DNA of 20,834 bases from NCBI RefSeq assembly GCF_030227225.1, contig NZ_JASPHQ010000027.1, positions 1 through 20,834 of the forward strand, in the 5' to 3' direction. A program made the position numbers and the translations under genes. The notes beneath the pieces were generated by a model, which did not search any database, was not told where the DNA came from, and worked only from the letters and a program-made list of their open reading frames with translations. This stretch comes from Corynebacterium rhinophilum (lineage in GTDB: Bacteria; Actinomycetota; Actinomycetes; Mycobacteriales; Mycobacteriaceae). Shown piece after piece: positions 16,307 through 20,834 of this stretch (the stretch's first letter is position 1; each line of letters opens with the position of its first letter).

Positions 16307-16345
16307 AAAAAGGACTGCCCCACACCGAAGTGCAGGACAGTCCTT
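16307..16345 (-). terminator. ispG terminator with UUCG tetraloop
   Basis: On the minus strand AAGGACTG (16345-16338) pairs with CAGTCCTT (16317-16310), and an inner CCTGCAC/GTGTGGG stem with two G-T pairs closes on a CAC-TTCG-GTG tetraloop (16332-16323). Further T residues at 16309-16307 make a run of five. This is a strong intrinsic terminator for ispG. Confidence 0.82.
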
Positions 16346-16372
16346 AAAAACTACCGCGTGGAAGGAAGCTGC

Positions 16373-17536
16373 TTACTGCGTCACGCGAACATCGGCCTTG
16401 GCGCCGTCCACGGCTTCGAGACCTTGCTCATCTGCAATGCGCATTGCCTCTTCAATGAGGGTCTCCACGATCTTGTCTTCCGGCACGGTGCGCACCACTT
16501 CGCCCTTGACGAAGATTTGGCCCTTGCCGTTACCGGACGCCACGCCCAGGTCGGCGTCACGGGCCTCACCAGGTCCGTTGACAACGCAACCCATGACGGC
16601 AACGCGGATGGGAAATTCCATGCCCTCGAGGCCGGCGGTAACTTCTTCCGCCAGCTTGTACACGTCCACCTGCGCGCGGCCGCACGACGGGCAAGACACG
16701 ATTTCCAGCTTGCGCGGGCGCAAGTTGAAAGACTGCAGAATTTGATCGCCCACCTTGACCTCTTCTTCAGGCGGGGCCGACAGCGAGACGCGAATCGTAT
16801 CGCCAATGCCCTCTGCCAAAAGGGCGCCGAAGGCAACGGAGGACTTAATGGTGCCCATGAACTTCGGGCCAGCCTCCGTTACTCCCAAGTGCAGTGGGTA
16901 ATCGGTCTGCGCAGCCAGCTGGCGGTAGGCTTCCACCATCAGGACTGGGTCAGAGTGCTTCACGGAAATGGCGATATCGCCAAAGCCGTGCTCCTCAAAC
17001 AGGCCGGCCTCCCAGATAGCGGATTCCACGAGCGCTTCTGGGGTGGCCTTGCCGTACTTTTCCAGCAGGCGCTTATCCAACGAACCGCCGTTGACGCCGA
17101 TACGGATGGGAATTCCCGCATCGCCCGCGGCCTTCGCCACTTCCTTAACTCGGCCATCAAACTCGCGGATATTGCCAGGGTTGACGCGAATTGCCGCGCA
17201 GCCGGCATCGATGGCCTGGAAGATGTACTTGGGCTGGAAGTGGATATCCGCGATGACCGGGATCGGGGATTTCTTGGCGATGGTCGGCAGAGCCTCCGCA
17301 TCCACCGGCTTAGGGCAGGCCACGCGCACGATATCGCAGCCAGAGGCAGTAAGCTGTGCGATTTGCTGCAGGGTGCCATTGATGTCGTGGGTCTTGGTAT
17401 TAGTCATCGACTGCACCGAAATTGGGTAGTCAGAACCAACGCCCACTGGGCCTACGTGCAATTGCCGCGTTTTCCGGCGCGGGTGCAATACTGGCGGAGG
17501 CCCGTCAGGAATTCCTAGACCGATAGGACTAGACAT
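16373..17536 (-). CDS. ispG: 4-hydroxy-3-methylbut-2-en-1-yl diphosphate synthase
   Basis: Also called GcpE; an iron-sulfur enzyme that converts methylerythritol cyclodiphosphate to HMBPP in the MEP isoprenoid pathway. The 387-residue protein is the short bacterial form: a TIM-barrel N-terminal part with [21 protein letters not shown] (27-47 region) and VIADIHF (94-100), and a C-terminal 4Fe-4S domain with Cys282 and Cys285 in SCPSCGR, Cys317 in [10 protein letters not shown], and Glu324. AAGGAG at 17547-17542 lies 5 nt before the ATG, an excellent ribosome-binding site, in contrast to the leaderless neighbours. It is separated from rip1 by 178 bp, and ends at the UUCG terminator, so it is probably monocistronic. 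Confidence 0.97.
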   Translation of the reverse strand: MSSPIGLGIPDGPPPVLHPRRKTRQLHVGPVGVGSDYPISVQSMTNTKTHDINGTLQQIAQLTASGCDIVRVACPKPVDAEALPTIAKKSPIPVIADIHFQPKYIFQAIDAGCAAIRVNPGNIREFDGRVKEVAKAAGDAGIPIRIGVNGGSLDKRLLEKYGKATPEALVESAIWEAGLFEEHGFGDIAISVKHSDPVLMVEAYRQLAAQTDYPLHLGVTEAGPKFMGTIKSSVAFGALLAEGIGDTIRVSLSAPPEEEVKVGDQILQSFNLRPRKLEIVSCPSCGRAQVDVYKLAEEVTAGLEGMEFPIRVAVMGCVVNGPGEARDADLGVASGNGKGQIFVKGEVVRTVPEDKIVETLIEEAMRIADEQGLEAVDGAKADVRVTQ

Positions 17537-17576
17537 GAATGCTCCTTATTTCTAGCTCGTGGCTCGTTGCTAAATG

Positions 17577-17590
17577 TTATTGCACAATAA
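17577..17590. promoter_or_regulatory. Inverted repeat upstream of ispG
   Basis: TTATTG and CAATAA form a 6-bp inverted repeat with a CA spacer, 41 nt before the ispG start codon, in the 178-bp rip1-ispG gap. It could be an operator or part of the promoter. A TAACAT -10 candidate overlaps it on the minus strand. No matching regulator is known to me. The rest of the gap shows only weak GC-rich inverted repeats near 17648-17670 and no ORF. Confidence 0.35.
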
Positions 17591-17714
17591 GTGTTGAACG
17601 TCCCCACTCTAGCACTAGATGGTTAAGCGCTAAAGTGCCCGCTCGCGCTGCACACGTGCGCTAAGCGTTGGGCGCTCTACTCACGCCGCGCGGCGGGAAC
17701 AACGGCTAACGAAC

Positions 17715-18923
17715 CTAGCCAAATAGTCTGATCGGATTAACCACATCCGCGATGATGATCACTACGCCCAGCGCCATAAGTAGGGCCGCCATGACATAGG
17801 TGATGGGCATGAGCCTGGTGTAATCGGCCGGACCTAGCGGCTGCTTGCCCATCAGTTTGCGAATGCCATCGCGGATTTTCTCATACAAGATGACCGCGAT
17901 ATGGCCGCCGTCAAAGGGTGGCAGCGGAATGAGGTTAAAAATAGCGAGGAAGAAATTCAGCGTCGCCAGCATCATGAAGAACGATGCCCACAGGGAACGC
18001 TCCACGAGTTCGCCACCAACCCGCGACGCACCGACTACGGACATCGGCCCGTTCACATCCCTCTCCTGACCAAAGATGGAGGCCACCACGCCAGGTACCT
18101 TAGCGGGGAATTGTTTGATTCCCTCCACCGTGGCCTCGAGCGAATAAGTGGTGAAATGCCACGTTGCAGGAACCGCCTGCGTTGCTGAATATTTCTCGAC
18201 GATGTCGAGGACCTCATTGCTCAGCCCGATCGATCCGGCATCCACCAATTCACCCTGTTGGTTCAGGCGCTTGACCGTTTCCAATTCGATGGAGAAGTCT
18301 TTTTCCGCGCCGTCGCGCTCTACGGTAAGCGTCACGGTCTCGCCGGGACGTTGCATTACCTCATCGCGCAATTGCGTAAAGGAATCCAAGTGCTGGCCAT
18401 CGAGCGCGAGAATGATATCGCCTTCCTGGACACCGGCCTTACCAGCGGGCCCGTTGCCAGTGCACGATTCCAGCTCCTGGTTTTCTTTTTGGTCAGCGGT
18501 GCAGGTTACTTCCCCCACCCGCGGGCGCACATCGGCATCGGGATTGGGTAGCCCAGCCGTCATCGCCACGAAATACAAGATGACAAAACCGAGGATCAGG
18601 TTGACCCCAATACCGCCTGCAAGGACGATGATGCGCTGCCACCACGGCTTTTTATACATCGCATAGGGCTTTTCTTCCTCCGTAAGGAATTCATCCTGCG
18701 CGGTCATCCCGGCGATATCGCAAAATCCACCCACCGGAAACGCGGCGAGACCGTATTCGGTATGCCCCTTACGGAAGGAGAAAATGCGCGGGCCAAAGCC
18801 GATAAAATACCGCCGTACCCGCATGCCAAAGGCGCGGGCCGTAAACATATGCCCTGCCTCATGGAGCGCCACGGTCAGCCCAATGCCGAGGGCGAACAAC
18901 ACAATGCCCAGCAAATTTGCCAT
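17715..18923 (-). CDS. rip1: Rip1/RseP-like site-2 intramembrane zinc protease
   Basis: An M50-family metalloprotease that cuts membrane proteins such as anti-sigma factors within the membrane. The 402-residue protein has the zinc site HEAGH at 21-25 in the first helix and Asp338 in NLIPLPPFDGGH in the third core helix, with a PDZ domain in the exported loop at about 125-215. Two cysteines (141 and 154) before the PDZ core could form a disulfide outside the cell. Its closest recalled relative is Rip1 of mycobacteria (Rv2869c), which has the same dxr and gcpE neighbours. The ATG is 13 nt after the dxr stop, so the two are cotranscribed; the ribosome-binding site is weak. Substrates in this organism are unknown. 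Confidence 0.94.
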   Translation of the reverse strand: MANLLGIVLFALGIGLTVALHEAGHMFTARAFGMRVRRYFIGFGPRIFSFRKGHTEYGLAAFPVGGFCDIAGMTAQDEFLTEEEKPYAMYKKPWWQRIIVLAGGIGVNLILGFVILYFVAMTAGLPNPDADVRPRVGEVTCTADQKENQELESCTGNGPAGKAGVQEGDIILALDGQHLDSFTQLRDEVMQRPGETVTLTVERDGAEKDFSIELETVKRLNQQGELVDAGSIGLSNEVLDIVEKYSATQAVPATWHFTTYSLEATVEGIKQFPAKVPGVVASIFGQERDVNGPMSVVGASRVGGELVERSLWASFFMMLATLNFFLAIFNLIPLPPFDGGHIAVILYEKIRDGIRKLMGKQPLGPADYTRLMPITYVMAALLMALGVVIIIADVVNPIRLFG

Positions 18924-18936
18924 TAAAGAAAGCTTT

Positions 18937-20097
18937 CTAGTCAGCTAAACGGTCAATGCGCGCATTCGCACGCCTGCGAGCCTCACCTTCTACGGCGAGG
19001 ATTTCATCGAGGGTAGAGACTACACCAGCAAACTGGGAAGATTCCCCGAGGATCTCGCCTACGACATCAACAATCTCTGGGAAGTGGATACGCCCGGCCA
19101 AAAAGGCCGCCGCGGCCTCTTCATTGGCAGCGTTATAAATCACTCCCGTCCCCTTCGCCGCAGCCTCGCGGGCAAGGGATACGGCGGGAAAGGCGGCATC
19201 ATCAAGCGGCTCAAAATGCCACGTATGCGCCTGGGAAAAATCGAGGGCCGACTGCGCCCCCGGTACACGCTGGGGCCAATTCAAGGCCAAGGAGATGGGC
19301 AGCTTCATCGATGGCGGAGAAGCCTGGGCGATAGTGCAGCCGTCTTTAAAGGTGGCCATCGAGTGAATGACCGACTGCGGGTGAACCGTGACTTCGATGC
19401 GCTCTGGCTCAATATCAAAAAGCAGAGTCGCCTCGATGAGCTCGAGCCCCTTATTGATCAAGGTGGCGGAATTCAGCGTATTCATCTGCCCCATAGACCA
19501 CGTGGGGTGCTGCGCGGCTTGCTGCGGGGTAACGTCCCACATCTGCTCACGCGTCTGACCGCGAAAGGGGCCGCCCGAGGCTGTGAGAACGAGCTTGGCC
19601 AGCTCGCCTTCTTCGCCCGCGCGCAGGCATTGTGCCATCGCAGAGTGCTCCGAATCCACGGGGATGATTTGGCCTGGCCGCGCGGATTTCGTGACCAAAG
19701 TGCCACCGGCAACCAAGGACTCCTTATTCGCTAGTGCGAGGTACTCGCCCATGTCCACCGTTGCCAGGGTGGCTTTGAGCCCGAGGGAGCCCACTAGGGC
19801 GTTGAGCACGGTTTCGGCAGGAACCGAGCGCACCAGCTCTTCCGCCGCACCATCGCCAGAAAGTACTGTGCCGCCTAAAGCCGCAGAAACCTCCGCAGCC
19901 GCCGCAGGTTGGGCCACGGCAATGTGGTCAAACGAAAGGTGGAAGGCGCGGGCCTGCTCAATGATCTGCTGCGGGTGAGAACCGCCCGCAGCAATGCCCA
20001 CGACCTCAAACTTATCGGGGTTATCCGCAATTACTTCTAATGCTTGCGTGCCAATAGAGCCGGTGGAGCCGAGAATAAGTATTCGCTGAGTAGTCAC
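18937..20097 (-). CDS. dxr: 1-deoxy-D-xylulose 5-phosphate reductoisomerase
   Basis: Catalyses the NADPH-dependent conversion of DXP to MEP, the first committed step of the MEP isoprenoid pathway and the target of fosmidomycin. The 386-residue protein shows the NADPH-binding GSTGSIG (10-16), [11 protein letters not shown] (122-132), metal ligands Asp148 and Glu150 in [16 protein letters not shown] (171-178), and Glu219 in NKGLELIEA, matching E. coli Asp150, Glu152 and Glu231. The start is a GTG at 20097, 6 nt after a TAGGGT -10 and with no usable Shine-Dalgarno, which suggests a leaderless GTG-start mRNA. It leads the dxr-rip1 operon and is divergent from the DUF2631 gene. Confidence 0.96.
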   Translation of the reverse strand: MTTQRILILGSTGSIGTQALEVIADNPDKFEVVGIAAGGSHPQQIIEQARAFHLSFDHIAVAQPAAAAEVSAALGGTVLSGDGAAEELVRSVPAETVLNALVGSLGLKATLATVDMGEYLALANKESLVAGGTLVTKSARPGQIIPVDSEHSAMAQCLRAGEEGELAKLVLTASGGPFRGQTREQMWDVTPQQAAQHPTWSMGQMNTLNSATLINKGLELIEATLLFDIEPERIEVTVHPQSVIHSMATFKDGCTIAQASPPSMKLPISLALNWPQRVPGAQSALDFSQAHTWHFEPLDDAAFPAVSLAREAAAKGTGVIYNAANEEAAAAFLAGRIHFPEIVDVVGEILGESSQFAGVVSTLDEILAVEGEARRRANARIDRLAD

Positions 20098-20103
20098 CCC
20101 TCT

Positions 20104-20109
20104 ACCCTA
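20104..20109 (-). promoter_or_regulatory. -10 element of dxr
   Basis: TAGGGT on the minus strand (20109-20104) lies 6 nt before the GTG start of dxr at 20097, so transcription would begin at the start codon. Confidence 0.45.
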
Positions 20110-20192
20110 GCGGTCATTTATGTAGCCCTGCTATGGGGTGGAGCCGGGAAAGAAGGCGGGGGTGTTTAATCGCCTTTGCAGCCACGATGTTT

Positions 20193-20198
20193 TAAAAT
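20193..20198 (+). promoter_or_regulatory. -10 element of the DUF2631 gene
   Basis: TAAAAT is the best -10 match in the dxr-DUF2631 gap, and would give a 5' leader of about 60 nt that holds a GTGTG/CACAC inverted repeat (near 20221-20245) and the AAGGAG ribosome-binding site. Confidence 0.4.
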
Positions 20199-20266
20199 AG
20201 TAGGCAGTCAAATGGCATTGGTGTGCCCCTCGATAAATGGACACACGCGATAGCGAAGGAGAGCAA

Positions 20267-20725
20267 GTGTCTTCCCACAAGCCGGTACCGCAGGTTTATG
20301 ACGGTGTTTCTACCGAAGATGTTCCATCCGCAGGCTTCGGTTGGTCCCGTATCAGCCGCTCTGGTGTGCAAATCGCGGGTTGGATCTCCGTGATTTTCAT
20401 GATTGGTTTCAACTTTGGTAACCACAAGGGCCACGTGGAGACCGTCTGGCTCGTCACCCTAACCGTCCTTCTGGTTGTGGGCCTGCTCATCTTCACCTTC
20501 GAGCCGAAGCTCAACCAGGTGCGCACCATCACCTCTAATAATAAGCCGGCCGACCACCAAGAACGTGACTGGATTTATGACCAGAAGACCGTTTCCGGTG
20601 CCTACACCGAGTTGACCGACTCCCAGCTGCGCGCGTTGAATATCGAGCCTTCCCGCGTATCCCACCTGCGTGTTGACTCTGCGTCTGACGCTGCCGAGGT
20701 AAGCACCGGCAAGCACGCGCTGTAA
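20267..20725 (+). CDS. DUF2631 family membrane protein
   Basis: A 152-residue protein matching the actinobacterial DUF2631 family, whose function is not known. Two transmembrane segments lie at about 33-51 and 57-78, separated by a short GNHKGH turn, followed by a soluble C-terminal part with DWIYDQKTVSGAYTELTDSQLRALNI. I chose the GTG at 20267 because AAGGAG is 5 nt upstream; an in-frame ATG at 20237 would add ten residues but has no such site. Location next to dxr and rip1 is shared with mycobacteria as I recall it, so envelope-related function is possible. The gene is followed 33 nt later by the end of an IS3-type element. Confidence 0.82.
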   Translation: MSSHKPVPQVYDGVSTEDVPSAGFGWSRISRSGVQIAGWISVIFMIGFNFGNHKGHVETVWLVTLTVLLVVGLLIFTFEPKLNQVRTITSNNKPADHQERDWIYDQKTVSGAYTELTDSQLRALNIEPSRVSHLRVDSASDAAEVSTGKHAL

Positions 20726-20758
20726 TCCTAGCTACGAAAACCGCCGGGTCTTCCTCAT

Positions 20759-20834
20759 TGAACTGGCCCCCGAAAGTTGGACTGGTTTAATTCTAGGCGG
20801 TGAGGGGTTCAAGGGTCTGATTCCGATATTGCAT
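20759..20834 (-). mobile_element. IS3-family insertion sequence, one terminus
   Basis: The 24-nt end beginning TGAACTGGCCCCCGAAAGTT at 20759 matches the terminal inverted repeat style of IS3-family elements (TG start, CCCC, GTTGGAC). A transposase C-terminus ends at 20793 on the minus strand. The rest of the element, including the other end and target duplication, lies outside the window. Confidence 0.72.
20793..20834 (-). CDS. IS3-family transposase, C-terminal fragment
   Basis: The last 13 codons read MQYRNQTLEPLTA and then TAG at 20795-20793. A QYR-x-Q ending after a proline-rich SPV/AEY segment is typical of the C-terminus of IS3-type OrfB (DDE) transposases. The 33 nt between the stop and the element tip is the usual distance. 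The methionine is internal, not a start; the gene runs off the right edge. Confidence 0.62.
   Translation of the reverse strand: MQYRNQTLEPLTA

Noticed and set aside
16016..17518. 500-codon plus-strand open frame opposite ispG and pbp
   Set aside because: It is antisense to two well-supported genes, has no recognisable protein family, and is explained by GC-rich codon bias.
18924..18936. GAAAGCTTTC palindrome in the dxr-rip1 gap
   Set aside because: A 10-bp AT/GC palindrome inside a 13-nt gap within an operon; likely chance.

Overview
This window reads as a chromosomal segment of a moderately GC-rich actinobacterium, most likely a Corynebacterium. It encodes a mycothione reductase, a membrane malate:quinone oxidoreductase, a mycobacterial/corynebacterial-type extended methionine aminopeptidase, a penicillin-binding lipoprotein, and the MEP-pathway genes dxr and ispG flanking a Rip1-type site-2 protease. 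Coding density is high and gene order is mostly housekeeping-like. No tRNA, rRNA or CRISPR array was seen. I cannot assign a species.

Layout. 1-2342: a DoxX-like membrane protein and proS on the minus strand, with a terminator-like hairpin at the far left. 2358-3080: yaaA, divergent from proS by about 30 bp. 3103-6763: a minus-strand operon of sensor kinase, LuxR-type response regulator, ABC ATPase and ABC-2 permease, reading like a stimulus-induced export or detoxification module. 6830-9010: phzF-like gene followed 1 nt later by selO, which is broken by a -1 frameshift at a T5 run. 9121-10617: mqo (minus). 10903-13376: alpha/beta hydrolase and mtr (plus). 13493-16278: map and a penicillin-binding lipoprotein (minus). 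16373-17536: ispG. 17715-20097: rip1 and dxr (minus). 20267-20725: DUF2631 membrane protein (plus). 20759-20834: one end of an IS3-family element that runs off the right edge.

How the genes relate. dxr and ispG supply isoprenoid precursors through the MEP pathway; the intervening Rip1-like protease and the penicillin-binding lipoprotein belong to envelope surveillance and construction. mtr recycles the actinobacterial thiol mycothiol, and yaaA is an oxidative-stress protein. mqo feeds malate electrons to menaquinone. The kinase/regulator/ABC set is the most accessory-looking part, together with phzF-selO.

Expression signals. Several genes have a TANNNT-type -10 element 6-8 nt before the start codon and no Shine-Dalgarno sequence (yaaA, phzF, the kinase gene, the hydrolase, pbp, dxr), suggesting leaderless transcripts, a known habit of this genus. 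I did not find a clearly new multi-gene system. The best leads are the selO frameshift, a 13-codon ORF with a strong ribosome-binding site overlapping the start of map, the overlapping divergent -10 elements of proS/yaaA, and the uncharacterised two-component/ABC module.
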